Shown here piece by piece: positions 18,123-28,297 of a stretch of 64,000 bases of DNA. Position numbers and translations under genes: made by a program. Below the pieces are notes generated by a model. The model was not told the origin of the DNA. It did no database searches and saw only the letters and a program-made list of their open reading frames with translations. The DNA comes from Marinobacter sp. LQ44 (GTDB lineage Bacteria; Pseudomonadota; Gammaproteobacteria; Pseudomonadales; Oleiphilaceae). How positions within the stretch are numbered: position 1 is the stretch's first letter; every line of letters begins with the position of its first letter. The stretch is taken from NCBI RefSeq assembly GCF_001447155.2, contig NZ_CP014754.1, positions 3,038,001-3,102,000 of the forward strand, given 5' to 3'.

Positions 18123-18761
18123 TCAGACTCCGTAACGGTTCCGGTAGCTGGCCACTGTTTCCGCGTGGCCGGCAAACTCCGGATTGGACTTCAGGTAGTC
18201 CAGTACCTGCTCAAGACGAATAATGCTGACAACGGGGATGCCGAATTCCTGCTCCACTTCCTGAATGGCGGATAACTCGCCATTGCCTTTTTCCTGCCGG
18301 TCCAAGGCAATCAGCACGCCGGCAGGCTCCGCGCCAGCGGCACGAATGAGATCGATGGATTCGCGAATGGCGGTGCCGGCAGTGATTACGTCATCCACAA
18401 TCAGTACCTTACCTTTTAGTGGGGCGCCGACAATATTGCCACCCTCACCATGATCTTTCTTTTCTTTGCGATTGAAGGCAAACGGTTTGCTGTTACCGTC
18501 TGTTGCAAGGGCCATGGCGGTCACCGTGGCCAACGGAATGCCCTTATAGGCGGGCCCGAAAATAATGTCATAATTCAGGCCGCTGCGTTCGATGGCTGCG
18601 GCATAGGCTTTGCTTAGCTGCAACAGGTCGTTTCCGGTATTGAATAGCCCGGCATTGAAAAAGTAGGGGCTGGTTCGGCCGGATTTGAGCGTGAACTCTC
18701 CAAAGCGCAGAACATTCCGCTCAATGGCAAACTCGATAAAATTTTGCTGATAGTCGTGCAT
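18123..18761 (-). CDS. pyrE: Orotate phosphoribosyltransferase
   Basis: PyrE makes orotidine monophosphate from orotate and PRPP in pyrimidine synthesis. The 212-residue protein has the PRPP-binding motif [17 protein letters not shown] (about 119-135), the [11 protein letters not shown] loop and the [13 protein letters not shown] start segment. Length is standard. It is divergent from crc, as in Pseudomonas. Confidence 0.97.
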   Translation of the reverse strand: MHDYQQNFIEFAIERNVLRFGEFTLKSGRTSPYFFNAGLFNTGNDLLQLSKAYAAAIERSGLNYDIIFGPAYKGIPLATVTAMALATDGNSKPFAFNRKEKKDHGEGGNIVGAPLKGKVLIVDDVITAGTAIRESIDLIRAAGAEPAGVLIALDRQEKGNGELSAIQEVEQEFGIPVVSIIRLEQVLDYLKSNPEFAGHAETVASYRNRYGV

Positions 18762-18842
18762 GGCAAGGCTTCTGGCGGGGTTTGATCTTTAATTAAAGCG
18801 TAAAACCGGTATCATACACACAAACCGAATCAGGGAACATGT

Positions 18843-19649
18843 ATGCGGGTAGTGACAATCAGCGTCAATGGTCTTGAACAGGCCGTTGAGAAGGGTTTTT
18901 TTGACTGGCTTGCCGAGCAGGACGCTGATGTCGTCTGTGTGCAGGACCACCGCATGCGTGCCTACGAAGTAGAAGACAAAAAACTGATTCCGGAAGGCTA
19001 TGAGGCCTATTTTATTGATGGTGAGCTGAACGAACACGGTGGTGTCGGTATCTACACCCGCCATTTTCCGAAAGCCATCATGTACGGGTTTGCCAATGAG
19101 CAGGCAGACCGCGAGGGTCGTTTCATTCAGGCGGATTTCGACAAGGTCTCCGTGGCTTGCGTGCTGGCGCCCTGCGCCCTTGGCCGGGAGGACGAGCTGC
19201 TTGGCGAAGATGACCTGACTGTGCTCGATCACAAAGACGAGTTTATGGAAGCGTTCGGCCTGCATATGCAGAAGACCCTGCGTAAGCGCCGGCAGTTTAT
19301 TTTCTGCGCCAACCTGCAGACCGCCCACCATGTGACGGACGCCAGCCCGCTGTACCACAAGACGGATTTCTCTGGTTTCCTGCCCCATGAGCGTGCATGG
19401 CTTGATCGTCTGTTTGATGAGATGGGCTGCGTTGATGGTTTCCGGGAAATCAACAAGCAGAGCAATCAGTTTACCTGGTGGCCAGAGCAAACCGAGGGTT
19501 CCCGCAAGAAGGCGGGTATTCGGGTGGATTACCAGCTGTTGACACCGGGTATTCGCAAGACCATCCGTGATGGCTGGATTGATGAAGACACCCGTTTCTC
19601 TGATCACGCGCCGGTGATCATGGATTATGATATTGAAATCGGCTTTTAA
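18843..19649 (+). CDS. crc: Crc-like protein (degenerate exonuclease III family)
   Basis: A 268-residue member of the endonuclease/exonuclease/phosphatase fold that resembles Pseudomonas Crc, the Hfq partner in carbon catabolite repression. As in Crc, the nuclease residues are partly lost: the catalytic LQE glutamate is QD (34-35), and the GDxN motif is CANLQ (155-159), while RVDYQLL and SDHAP (253-257) remain. The pyrE-crc-rph gene order is that of Pseudomonas. The alternative is a true XthA nuclease, which the missing residues make unlikely. ATG 18843 follows the divergent pyrE promoter region. Confidence 0.88.
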   Translation: MRVVTISVNGLEQAVEKGFFDWLAEQDADVVCVQDHRMRAYEVEDKKLIPEGYEAYFIDGELNEHGGVGIYTRHFPKAIMYGFANEQADREGRFIQADFDKVSVACVLAPCALGREDELLGEDDLTVLDHKDEFMEAFGLHMQKTLRKRRQFIFCANLQTAHHVTDASPLYHKTDFSGFLPHERAWLDRLFDEMGCVDGFREINKQSNQFTWWPEQTEGSRKKAGIRVDYQLLTPGIRKTIRDGWIDEDTRFSDHAPVIMDYDIEIGF

Positions 19650-19674
19650 GCGTTGAGATAGTCGACCGCGTGTC

Positions 19675-19776
19675 CGGAGGGGGAAGCCTTTCCGGGACAC
19701 GCTACGAGCACATCCCTGTGCGCTCCGCTCCGGCCATCCATGGCCGGAGAGGGTCCCGGAAAGGCTTCCCCCTCCG
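19675..19776. repeat. Compound palindromic repeat, copy 2 (crc-rph gap)
   Basis: Perfect 24-bp inverted arms (19675-19698 and 19753-19776) enclose an inner palindrome (19728-19749, CTCCGGCCAT-CC-ATGGCCGGAG). The asymmetrical part after the left arm starts CACGCT and includes CATCCCTGT, the same plan as the copy in the pilT-pilU gap. It lies between convergent genes and may act as a two-way transcript end. Confidence 0.85.
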
Positions 19777-19800
19777 AACCCGCTAGTTCTCAATAGGCCG

Positions 19801-20523
19801 TCAGGCTTGCGCGCCGAGAGCTTCTTTCTGGATTTCAAACAACTGGTTAATCGCTGTCCTGGCCAGCGCAAGCATGGAGTCCAGCTCGGCCTGCTCGAAC
19901 GGAGCGCCTTCCGCCGTTCCCTGGATTTCGATGAAGCCACCCTTATCCGTCATGATCACGTTCATATCAGTTTCTGCTTCGGAATCCTCCGGATAGTCCA
20001 GGTCCGCTACCGGCGTGCCTTTGTAAACGCCAACGGAGACCGCTGCCACCATTTGAACAAGTGGAGATTTTTTCAGGCGTTTGGTGGCGACCAGGTGGTT
20101 CAGGGCGTCTACCAATGCCACGCAGCCACCGGTGATGGCCGCTGTGCGGGTGCCGCCGTCGGCCTGGATAACGTCGCAGTCGATGGTGATGGTGTGTTCT
20201 CCCAGCGCTTCCAGGTCTACCGCGGCGCGCAGGCTGCGGCCGATCAGGCGCTGGATTTCCACGGTGCGGCCACCCTGTTTGCCGCGGGCGGCTTCGCGGC
20301 CCATGCGGCTGCCGGTAGAGCGGGGCAGCATGCCGTACTCGGCGGTGATCCAGCCTTTGCCTTCACCGCGCAGGAACGGTGGTACCTTGTTCTCAACGGA
20401 GGCGGTACAGATGACTTTCGTATCACCAAACTCTACCAGCACAGAGCCTTCGGCATGGCGGGTGTAGTTGCGGGTGATGCGGACGTCTCTGGGTTGCTCG
20501 GGCGTTCTGCCACTTGGTCGCAT
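19801..20523 (-). CDS. rph: RNase PH
   Basis: A 240-residue phosphorolytic 3'-5' exonuclease that trims tRNA 3' ends. It shows [16 protein letters not shown] at the start, [21 protein letters not shown] (about 54-74), the [10 protein letters not shown] arginine segment, the phosphate-binding [17 protein letters not shown] and the final [15 protein letters not shown] block. Unlike the E. coli K-12 allele it is not frameshifted. It is convergent with crc. Confidence 0.97.
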   Translation of the reverse strand: MRPSGRTPEQPRDVRITRNYTRHAEGSVLVEFGDTKVICTASVENKVPPFLRGEGKGWITAEYGMLPRSTGSRMGREAARGKQGGRTVEIQRLIGRSLRAAVDLEALGEHTITIDCDVIQADGGTRTAAITGGCVALVDALNHLVATKRLKKSPLVQMVAAVSVGVYKGTPVADLDYPEDSEAETDMNVIMTDKGGFIEIQGTAEGAPFEQAELDSMLALARTAINQLFEIQKEALGAQA

Positions 20524-20707
20524 AGTGTGTCCTGTTTATGAAAATACATGTCCGGGCAGTGCCGGGCGGAATCGTTGAAAGGTCGGCGAGTATAACACGT
20601 AGCAAGCACGGGGCGGTGGGCTTGCCGGGTGATCTTTGGTCGGGTTCGCCGCCCGGGCAAATACCCTGTTAAACTCGATGCTTCTGTTCATCGGTTATGG
20701 AGCCAAT

Positions 20708-21577
20708 ATGATCCGCAGCATGACTGCTTTTGCCCGCAAGGATACCCAGGGTGACTGGGGTACGCTCACGTGTGAGATCCGTACCGTAAACCACCGCTAC
20801 CTGGAGCCGTCTTTCCGTCTGCCGGAGGCGTTCCGGGAACTGGAGAACGGCTTTCGGGAAGAATTGCGCAACCAGGGGCTGAAGCGGGGCAAGGTGGATA
20901 TTTCCATGCGCCTGCAGTCTGCCGAGAACGAGGTGCACAGCTTCGAGATCAGCGATGAGATGGCCAAGGCGGTGAACGAGGCAGCCAACCACATCAACCG
21001 CATTCTGGATAACCCGGCCCATATCAATGCACTGGATATTCTGCGTTGGCCAGGCGTGATGTCTTTGCCGGAGAAAGACTATAGCGCGGCAAAGGAAGCC
21101 GCTGCTGGCCTTTTCAAAGACACCGTGAAAGAGCTGATGACCGTTCGCGAACGGGAGGGCGAGCGACTGCGGCCGTTATTTGAAGATCGTCTGGCCACCA
21201 TGGGCAAGCTGGTAGCAGAAGTGCGTGAGAAAATGCCGCAACTACTGGCCGCCCAGGATCAGAATCTGCGGGATCGCTTCGAAAAGGCAAAAGTGGAGTT
21301 GGAGCCGGAGCGCGTGGCTCAGGAAATGGTGATGCTGGCGCAAAAGAGTGATGTGGCCGAAGAGCTGGAACGGCTGGAGGCTCACATCAGTGAAGTGACC
21401 GACACCCTGAAAAACGATGATGCCATTGGCCGGCGCCTCGATTTCCTGATGCAGGAGCTGAACCGGGAAGCCAATACCCTCAGCAGCAAAAGCATTGATG
21501 CCGTGGTTACCCGCGCGGCGGTGGACCTGAAGGTGCTGATCGAGCAAATGCGGGAGCAGGTGCAAAACCTTGAATGA
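20708..21577 (+). CDS. yicC: YicC family endoribonuclease-like protein
   Basis: A 289-residue YicC protein starting at MIRSMTAFARK with the conserved EIRTVNHRYLEPSFRLPE block near the N terminus and the C-terminal DUF1732 segment (DDAIGRRLDFLMQELNREANTLSSKS). YicC-family proteins have been reported as RNases acting on small RNAs in E. coli. I used ATG 20708; the frame opens at 20636 but lacks conserved sequence there. It is divergent from rph, a pairing also common elsewhere in gammaproteobacteria. Confidence 0.92.
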   Translation: MIRSMTAFARKDTQGDWGTLTCEIRTVNHRYLEPSFRLPEAFRELENGFREELRNQGLKRGKVDISMRLQSAENEVHSFEISDEMAKAVNEAANHINRILDNPAHINALDILRWPGVMSLPEKDYSAAKEAAAGLFKDTVKELMTVREREGERLRPLFEDRLATMGKLVAEVREKMPQLLAAQDQNLRDRFEKAKVELEPERVAQEMVMLAQKSDVAEELERLEAHISEVTDTLKNDDAIGRRLDFLMQELNREANTLSSKSIDAVVTRAAVDLKVLIEQMREQVQNLE

Positions 21578-21583
21578 TTGTCG

Positions 21584-21605
21584 CGGGCCGGAGTAGGCCG
21601 GCCCG
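21584..21605 (+). terminator. Terminator-like hairpin after yicC
   Basis: An 8-bp stem (CGGGCCGG with CCGGCCCG) with a 6-nt loop, followed by TTTCT, starts 7 bp after the yicC stop and lies before the convergent Usp gene. Confidence 0.65.
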
Positions 21606-21613
21606 TTTCTGCC

Positions 21614-22498
21614 TTATTCCTTCTCGGCCGGTTTAATGGCCACGAGATCGGTCCTCAGGTGAGTCAGAACTTTCTCCGCCGTATTGCCGACAACCTTGGC
21701 CGCCAGACCGGTTTTGCCGGTGGTGCCCATGACCACCATATCAGCCTTGATTTTATTGGCGACACTCGGGATCACTTTTTGTGCCGGGCCAGCGACAATG
21801 TGAACCTGCTCAGGGTTCAGGTGCCAGGTGTTGCGCAGGTGTTCGATTCTGGGCTTCAGTTCTTCCTCGCGCTTGCGTGTATGGGCGGCGGTATCAATGA
21901 TGTCCAGATCGGCCAGCACCACCGACGTGTGTAGCGCATGCACCAGGTGCAGTTCGGTATCCATGGCCTTGGCCAGTCGCCAGGCATGATCAATAATCCG
22001 GTTGTTCAGGGCCCGTTTGACCGGCTTCTCCGAGCTCAGGTCAATGGCGGCCAGAATCGGGTGTGCTTTCTTCCATTTGTTGTCTGCCACCAGCATCACC
22101 GGCGCCGGGCACTCCCGAATCAGGTGCCAGTCGGTGGGTGTGTACAGGAAGGTCTCGGATCGGTGCCCGGTTTTCACTACGGTGCTGATATTCTCGCGTT
22201 GGCAATGCTCGTTAATCCATTGGTGAATCTGCTTGGCCCAGACCGTCTGGGCGACCACGCTCAGATCGTCGCAGTCTGCCAGTGCCAGCATTTTCTCCAG
22301 CCATTCCTGGCGTGATTCAATCAGTGCCTTGCGTGCATTGTTCTGAACCACCGGGTCGGAGGGGAGGGCGTCGAGATATTCATGCACGAAGGCCACGATT
22401 TCAAGGCTGGCACCGGTTGCCCGGGCCAGTTCGATTCCTCGGTCCAGTGCAGTCTGGTGCTTGTGTTTCGGGTCCATGATGATCAGGAGTTTGTCCAT
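21614..22498 (-). CDS. Tandem universal stress protein
   Basis: A 294-residue protein of two Usp domains, about 1-140 and 150-294. The second carries the ATP-binding motif GTTGKTGLAAKVVGNTAEKVL (about 263-283); the first begins LLIIMDPKHKHQTALDRGIELA and lacks a clear G2xG9G(S/T) motif, as in UspE-like proteins. Such proteins act in stress survival and motility in the cytoplasm. It is a single-gene unit convergent with yicC. Confidence 0.88.
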   Translation of the reverse strand: MDKLLIIMDPKHKHQTALDRGIELARATGASLEIVAFVHEYLDALPSDPVVQNNARKALIESRQEWLEKMLALADCDDLSVVAQTVWAKQIHQWINEHCQRENISTVVKTGHRSETFLYTPTDWHLIRECPAPVMLVADNKWKKAHPILAAIDLSSEKPVKRALNNRIIDHAWRLAKAMDTELHLVHALHTSVVLADLDIIDTAAHTRKREEELKPRIEHLRNTWHLNPEQVHIVAGPAQKVIPSVANKIKADMVVMGTTGKTGLAAKVVGNTAEKVLTHLRTDLVAIKPAEKE

Positions 22499-22581
22499 TC
22501 CGGGATTCCACTAATCGGCAGATTCAGGGAGAGGGGCTGATGGCCCCGGTGTCTGGGTTCAACACGCCATATTATCAGTAG

Positions 22582-23313
<732 letters not shown>

Positions 23314-23401
23314 ATCTGGTTTTCCCTGTATACAAATTGAACCGGGGGCAGTAAACTACGCGGTCTGCTAAATCAGTGATTCTTTTTTGTCGGGGAAGAT
23401 A

Positions 23402-23614
23402 ATGGCACGAGTTACCGTTGAAGATTGTCTGGAAAACGTTGATAACCGCTTCCAGCTGGTCATGCTGGCCACCAAGCGCGCCCGCCAGATTGCCACCAAA
23501 GGTTCAGAGCCAATGGTTGCTGAAGAGAATGACAAGCCGACGGTTATCGCCCTGCGTGAAATCGCCGAAGGTAAGGTTACTCGCGATCTGCTGACCGAAG
23601 ACGACGACGAGTAA
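23402..23614 (+). CDS. rpoZ: RNA polymerase omega subunit
   Basis: A 70-residue omega subunit with the conserved [20 protein letters not shown] start and the [15 protein letters not shown] block. Omega helps assemble RNA polymerase and forms part of a ppGpp-binding site, which fits its place just before spoT. The start at 23402 matches the family; the earlier in-frame start at 23387 does not. Confidence 0.97.
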   Translation: MARVTVEDCLENVDNRFQLVMLATKRARQIATKGSEPMVAEENDKPTVIALREIAEGKVTRDLLTEDDDE

Positions 23615-23724
23615 CATCGCCGGCAGGAATGCGTACATTTACCTGTCAGTGATTGAGACCCATTGAAATCTGTCACCGCAGTTTTATAGTGTAGCTATAG
23701 AAACCTGCTGGAAGGACAAGGGAA

Positions 23725-23753
23725 GGCCCGGATGCATGCATTCGGGCTTTTTT
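23725..23753 (+). terminator. Rho-independent terminator between rpoZ and spoT
   Basis: A stem of GCCCG with CGGGC extended by a TGCATGCA inner palindrome and followed by seven Ts. It ends gmk-rpoZ transcripts and lies 32 bp before the spoT start codon, so spoT must be read by leakage or from a promoter inside this gap. Confidence 0.8.
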
Positions 23754-23785
23754 GTTCCTGGCAAACAGAGACCACTGGAGGCGCG

Positions 23786-25927
23786 GTGTCGGAAGAGGCA
23801 ACGGTTGAAGAACTGGCCAAAGAGCTCAGTTCGTATCTGGATACCAGTCGCATCAATCAGGTGCGGCGGGCTTACTATTACGCGGAGCAGGCCCATGAAG
23901 GCCAGATGCGTAAAAGTGGCGACCGTTATATTACTCACCCTCTGGCCGTAGCCCACATCCTTGCCGAGCTGAGGCTGGATCATCAAAGCCTGATGGCGGC
24001 CATGCTCCACGATGTTATTGAAGACACCGGAATTCCCAAAGATGCGCTGACCGAGCAGTTCGGTGAAGACGTCGCTGAGCTGGTGGATGGTGTATCGAAA
24101 CTGACCCAGATTGAATTCCGCTCCCGGGCGGAGGCTCAGGCCGAGAACTTCCAGAAAATGACCCTGGCCATGGCCAAGGATATCCGGGTCATCCTGGTCA
24201 AACTGGCCGACCGCCTGCACAACATGCGCACGTTGGGGCCGATGCCCTATGAAAAGCGCCAGCGCATTGCCACCGAAACCCTGGATATCTATGCCCCGAT
24301 TGCGAACCGGCTCGGGATGCATGCCATCTCCACAGAGCTGGAAGATCTTGGTTTTTCTTCACTGTACCCGATGCGGTCCAGGTACATTTCCAAGGCCGTC
24401 GATAAGCTGCGGGGCAGCCACCGGGAGATCATCGATGAGATTCGGGGCAAACTGCAGGAGAAGCTGGAAGAGCGTGGTCTGCCCGGGCGCATTCAGGGCC
24501 GGGAGAAACACCTGAACTCCATCTACAACAAGATGAAGTTCAAACAGAAATCCTTCCATGAAATCATGGATGTGTACGCGTTTCGCATCATCACAGACAC
24601 GGAAGACGACTGTTACCGCATTCTGGGTGCCGTGCACAGCCTCTACAAACCGCTGCCGGGCCGCTTCAAAGACTACATTGCCATGCCCAAGGCCAACGGC
24701 TACCAGTCGTTGCACACAACCCTTTTCGGGATGCACGTCAACATCGAGATCCAGATCCGCACCGAGGAAATGGAGCATATCGCCAATAATGGGATTGCCG
24801 CGCACTGGATGTACAAAACCGACGATTCCGGAGTCACCAACATCAATCAGTCCAGGGTTGATCGATGGGTGAAAGGTTTGATGGAAATGCGGGAGCGGGC
24901 GGATGACTCCATGGAGTTCATCGAGCACGTTAAGGTGGATCTGTTCCCTGATGAGATCTATGTGTTCACCCCCAAAGGGCGCATCATGGAGTTGCCCAGC
25001 GGTGCGACATCGGTGGATTTTGCCTACGCCATTCACACCGATATCGGTAACGCTGCGGTTGCCTGCCGGATCAACCGCAATCTCGCCTCCCTCAGCCAGC
25101 CGCTGCAAAGTGGCCAGACCGTCGAGATCATCACCGCGCCCGGCGCCAAGCCGAACCCCGCCTGGTTGAGCTTTGTGGTCACCGGTAAGGCCCGCAGCAG
25201 CATTCGACATGTGTTGAAAACCCGCAAACGGGCAGAGTCCATCGAACTGGGCAGAACCCTGCTGAAGAAGTCCCTGAAAGGATTCGGTGCCAAACTGGCG
25301 GACATCAGCGACGCCCAGAAGCAGGCCGTGGTCAACCACAATCAGGTCAACAGTTTTGATGATCTGATTGGTGATATCGGGCTGGGCAATCGTATGGCCT
25401 ACCTGGTGGCCCGGCAGTTGGTATCTGGCAACGAAGCCCTGGATGGTCCGGCCAATCTGGAGAATGTTGAGGTCGATAAACAGGGTGCGGTGACCATTCG
25501 TGGCACCGAAGGCATGCTGGTGCGCTTTGCCAACTGCTGCAAGCCGATTCCGGGCGACCCAGTGGTCGGCATGATGGATTCCGGCAACGGCATGGTCATT
25601 CATTCGGACACATGCTCCCGCCTGCCGGAAGACGACGAGGGCCGTGCCCGCCTGACCCACCTGAAATGGGCCAAAGACATTACCGATGAGTTCTCAGTGG
25701 AGCTGCGCGTAGAGCTGGAGCGCCAACGCGGTGTGATTGCAGAAATGGCCAACGCCGTTGCCATGGCCGATGGCAACATCGAGCGGATTAACGTGGAAGA
25801 GCAGAATGCCAAGTTCGGTATTGTCAGCCTGGTGGTTCACGTGAATGGCCGTAAACACCTGGCACGGGTGATGCGCCGGGTGCGCAACATTCGGGCGGTG
25901 ACCCACATCAGCCGGGTTCGCCACTGA
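23786..25927 (+). CDS. spoT: Bifunctional (p)ppGpp synthetase/hydrolase SpoT
   Basis: SpoT makes and degrades the alarmone (p)ppGpp. The 713-residue protein has the HD hydrolase domain (MLHDVIED, 73-80, and ADRLHNMRTL), the synthetase domain with REKHLNSIYNKM and the RFKD motif, which marks bifunctional Mn-dependent enzymes rather than RelA, then a TGS domain (VFTPKGRIMELPSGATSVDFAYAIHTDIG), a zinc-finger-like segment (NCCKPIPGD) and a C-terminal ACT domain. I placed the start at GTG 23786 because TGGAGG lies just upstream, while the ATG at 23732 falls inside the terminator hairpin. Confidence 0.95.
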   Translation: MSEEATVEELAKELSSYLDTSRINQVRRAYYYAEQAHEGQMRKSGDRYITHPLAVAHILAELRLDHQSLMAAMLHDVIEDTGIPKDALTEQFGEDVAELVDGVSKLTQIEFRSRAEAQAENFQKMTLAMAKDIRVILVKLADRLHNMRTLGPMPYEKRQRIATETLDIYAPIANRLGMHAISTELEDLGFSSLYPMRSRYISKAVDKLRGSHREIIDEIRGKLQEKLEERGLPGRIQGREKHLNSIYNKMKFKQKSFHEIMDVYAFRIITDTEDDCYRILGAVHSLYKPLPGRFKDYIAMPKANGYQSLHTTLFGMHVNIEIQIRTEEMEHIANNGIAAHWMYKTDDSGVTNINQSRVDRWVKGLMEMRERADDSMEFIEHVKVDLFPDEIYVFTPKGRIMELPSGATSVDFAYAIHTDIGNAAVACRINRNLASLSQPLQSGQTVEIITAPGAKPNPAWLSFVVTGKARSSIRHVLKTRKRAESIELGRTLLKKSLKGFGAKLADISDAQKQAVVNHNQVNSFDDLIGDIGLGNRMAYLVARQLVSGNEALDGPANLENVEVDKQGAVTIRGTEGMLVRFANCCKPIPGDPVVGMMDSGNGMVIHSDTCSRLPEDDEGRARLTHLKWAKDITDEFSVELRVELERQRGVIAEMANAVAMADGNIERINVEEQNAKFGIVSLVVHVNGRKHLARVMRRVRNIRAVTHISRVRH

Positions 25928-26004
25928 CCAGACCGAGGTATGGTTGACAGTAGCCACGGCGAAGGGTGACGATTGGCGTTTTGAACGAGAGGAAACTACA
26001 GGTC

Positions 26005-26391
26005 ATGACCAACAAATCTGTCATCCAGACTGAAAACGCCCCCCAGGCGATTGGTACATACTCCCAGGCGGTAAAAGCCGGGGACACCGTGTATTTGTCT
26101 GGCCAGATTCCGCTGGACCCGGAAACCATGGAAGTGGTCGCAGGTGACTTCGCCGCCAAGACCCGCCAGGTGTTTGAAAACCTGAAGGCCGTGTGCGAGG
26201 CCGCAGGCGGTGAGCTGAAAGACATCGTCAAACTGAACATTTACATGACCGACCTGGCCAACTTTGCCACCGTGAATGAAATCATGGCGACCTATTTCCA
26301 GGAACCCTACCCGGCACGGGCTGCCGTGGGCGTGGCAGCGTTGCCGAAAGGTGTGCCTGTGGAAATGGAAGCCGTGATGGTGCTCAGCTAA
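26005..26391 (+). CDS. ridA: RidA family enamine/imine deaminase
   Basis: RidA hydrolyses reactive 2-aminoacrylate and related imines made by PLP enzymes. The 128-residue protein has [26 protein letters not shown] (about 12-37) and the C-terminal [20 protein letters not shown] with the substrate-binding arginine. The start at 26005 gives the family length. It follows spoT by 77 bp, as in many gammaproteobacteria. Confidence 0.95.
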   Translation: MTNKSVIQTENAPQAIGTYSQAVKAGDTVYLSGQIPLDPETMEVVAGDFAAKTRQVFENLKAVCEAAGGELKDIVKLNIYMTDLANFATVNEIMATYFQEPYPARAAVGVAALPKGVPVEMEAVMVLS

Positions 26392-27253
26392 GGCCGTCGA
26401 TGAGTTCCCGGTATCCTGCCTGGTAATCGGGGTACCGGAACTCAAAGCCGGTGGCCAGCAGGCGCTGATTGCTGCACCGCTTGCTTCCGGCTCTGCCGCC
26501 CTTACGGGCACCCTCCACTGGATCTTTACACGGCACCTGCTGCCGAACCCACGCTACCACGTCATCCAGCCGCACCGGCTCGCAATCACTACCAATGTAG
26601 AGATCGTCCAGTGGTTCTCCCTTTATGGCTTTTTCTGTCAGCCAGGCGACCGCCCGGGCCGCATCCTGCTCGTGAATCCGGTTGCTGAACGGCGCAGGGG
26701 GCTCTGGGTTCATTCGCCCTTCAAGAACCTCCTCCAGAAAGCGTTGCCGGCTGTGGCCGTAAATGCCGCTGAACCGGACCACGGTGGCCGGGTGAATACT
26801 GTTCAGGGCGGTCTGTTCGCCTTCGAGAATGAGTTGCCCGGTAACGCGGTTGGGCTTCGCCTCACTGCGTTCATCCACCCAGCTGTCATCGTTCTGGGCG
26901 TACACGCTGGTGCTGCTGATGAACAGGAGTCTGGTTAATGGTTTCGGACCCAGGGCATTGATCAGGTTCTGCAGTCCGGTGACGTAGGCATCCCGGTAAC
27001 CCTGTTCGTCGTAGCTTGAGGGTGTCAGGCAATAGACCACCGCATCAATACTCTCTGGTAGCTTGCCTTTCAGCGTATCTGGCTGGGTCAGGTCGGCGCC
27101 TATGCCGGTAACTCCGGGTGGTACCTTGTGCGGGTTCCGGCGCAAGCCGAACACTTCAGCCGTCTCGGCCAGCAAGGAGGCTATATCGCCGCCCAGCTTG
27201 CCACAGCCCGCCACCAGGATGCGCGCTGAATGTTTGCGATCCGTCATTGCCAT
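26384..27253 (-). CDS. NAD(P)-binding epimerase-like protein (YeeZ-like SDR)
   Basis: A 289-residue protein with an N-terminal dinucleotide-binding motif ([17 protein letters not shown]) and an extended-SDR layout ([20 protein letters not shown] about 110-129, [16 protein letters not shown]). The catalytic YxxxK tyrosine is not obvious; the corresponding region reads [12 protein letters not shown], so it may be an atypical family member. The substrate is unknown. The ATG at 27253 is preferred; ATG 27247 and a TTG at 27265 are possible. Its stop overlaps the end of ridA by 8 bp on the opposite strand. Confidence 0.8.
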   Translation of the reverse strand: MAMTDRKHSARILVAGCGKLGGDIASLLAETAEVFGLRRNPHKVPPGVTGIGADLTQPDTLKGKLPESIDAVVYCLTPSSYDEQGYRDAYVTGLQNLINALGPKPLTRLLFISSTSVYAQNDDSWVDERSEAKPNRVTGQLILEGEQTALNSIHPATVVRFSGIYGHSRQRFLEEVLEGRMNPEPPAPFSNRIHEQDAARAVAWLTEKAIKGEPLDDLYIGSDCEPVRLDDVVAWVRQQVPCKDPVEGARKGGRAGSKRCSNQRLLATGFEFRYPDYQAGYRELIDGLS

Positions 27254-27329
27254 AGACAATTTCAATCCTTATGCTTTCGCTGATAAAGTATGTGAAACTT
27301 CGACCTGCACCCTGTGACCGGAGCTCACC

Positions 27330-28289
27330 ATGACACTCACCGAGTTACGATACGTCGTTACGCTTGCCCGGGAAAGGCATTTTGGCCGCGCGGCAGAACG
27401 TTGTCACGTCAGCCAACCCACGTTGAGTGTGGCGGTTAAAAAGCTGGAAGATGAGCTCGGCATTCCGTTATTTGAACGGAGCAAAAGCAGTATCCGCGTG
27501 ACGGAAGTGGGCCAGCGGATTATCGAGCAGGCCCAGCGGGTTCTGGATCAGGTGGGTGTCATCAAGGACATGGCCCAGGACGGTAAGAATCAGCTGAACT
27601 CACCGCTCAAGGTGGGTGCCATCTATACCATTGGTCCCTATCTGTTTCCGCACCTGTTGCCGGAGTTGCGCCGCGCTGCGCCGGAAATGCCGCTCTACAT
27701 CGAAGAGAACTATACGGCCAACCTGCGCCAGAAACTCCGGCATTCCGATCTCGATGCCATCATCATCGCCTTGCCATTTGAAGAGCCGGAGGTGGTCACG
27801 CTGCCGCTGTATGATGAACCCTTCGTGGTGTTGCTGCCGGCGGACCACCCGCTGACGGCGAAAGACCAGATCACGGCGGAAGAGATGTCCAAAGAGCAGC
27901 TTCTGTTGTTAGGGCCGGGCCATTGTTTCCGGGACCAGGTGCTGGAATCCTGCCCGCCATTGGTTGATGCCATCACCAAGCGCACTGATAACGGCCAGCC
28001 TGAACTGGTTACTGAAGGCAGTTCTCTGGAAACCATCAGGCACATGGTGGCTTCCGGGTTAGGAATCACCGTGTTACCCCTGTCTGCCGCCACCGCCATC
28101 AAATACCAGGAAGATATCCTGGCGGTGCGCCCGTTTGCGCCGCCGGTACCCTTCCGTACGGTCGCCCTGGCCTGGCGCGTAACCTTCCCCCGCCCGAAAG
28201 CCATTGATGTGTTGTCGCTGGCGGCCAGCCAGTGCCGCGTAATGGAGAAGGCGAAAACCGCAACGCCGGTGGTTGCTGAGCGCGCCTGA
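27330..28289 (+). CDS. oxyR: Peroxide-sensing regulator OxyR
   Basis: A 319-residue LysR-type regulator. The N-terminal winged helix (LRYVVTLARERHFGRAAERCHVSQPTLS) is followed by a sensor domain in which the redox cysteines fall at C199 and C208 in GHCFRDQVLESC, the same numbers as in E. coli OxyR. Oxidation to a disulphide switches on catalase and alkyl hydroperoxide reductase genes. It lies 8 bp before recG, the same oxyR-recG pairing known in Pseudomonas. Confidence 0.96.
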   Translation: MTLTELRYVVTLARERHFGRAAERCHVSQPTLSVAVKKLEDELGIPLFERSKSSIRVTEVGQRIIEQAQRVLDQVGVIKDMAQDGKNQLNSPLKVGAIYTIGPYLFPHLLPELRRAAPEMPLYIEENYTANLRQKLRHSDLDAIIIALPFEEPEVVTLPLYDEPFVVLLPADHPLTAKDQITAEEMSKEQLLLLGPGHCFRDQVLESCPPLVDAITKRTDNGQPELVTEGSSLETIRHMVASGLGITVLPLSAATAIKYQEDILAVRPFAPPVPFRTVALAWRVTFPRPKAIDVLSLAASQCRVMEKAKTATPVVAERA

Positions 28290-28297
28290 GGGCTGTT

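Noticed and set aside
19807..20541. 244-codon frame opposite rph
   Set aside because: It is a shadow of rph, which has all RNase PH blocks.
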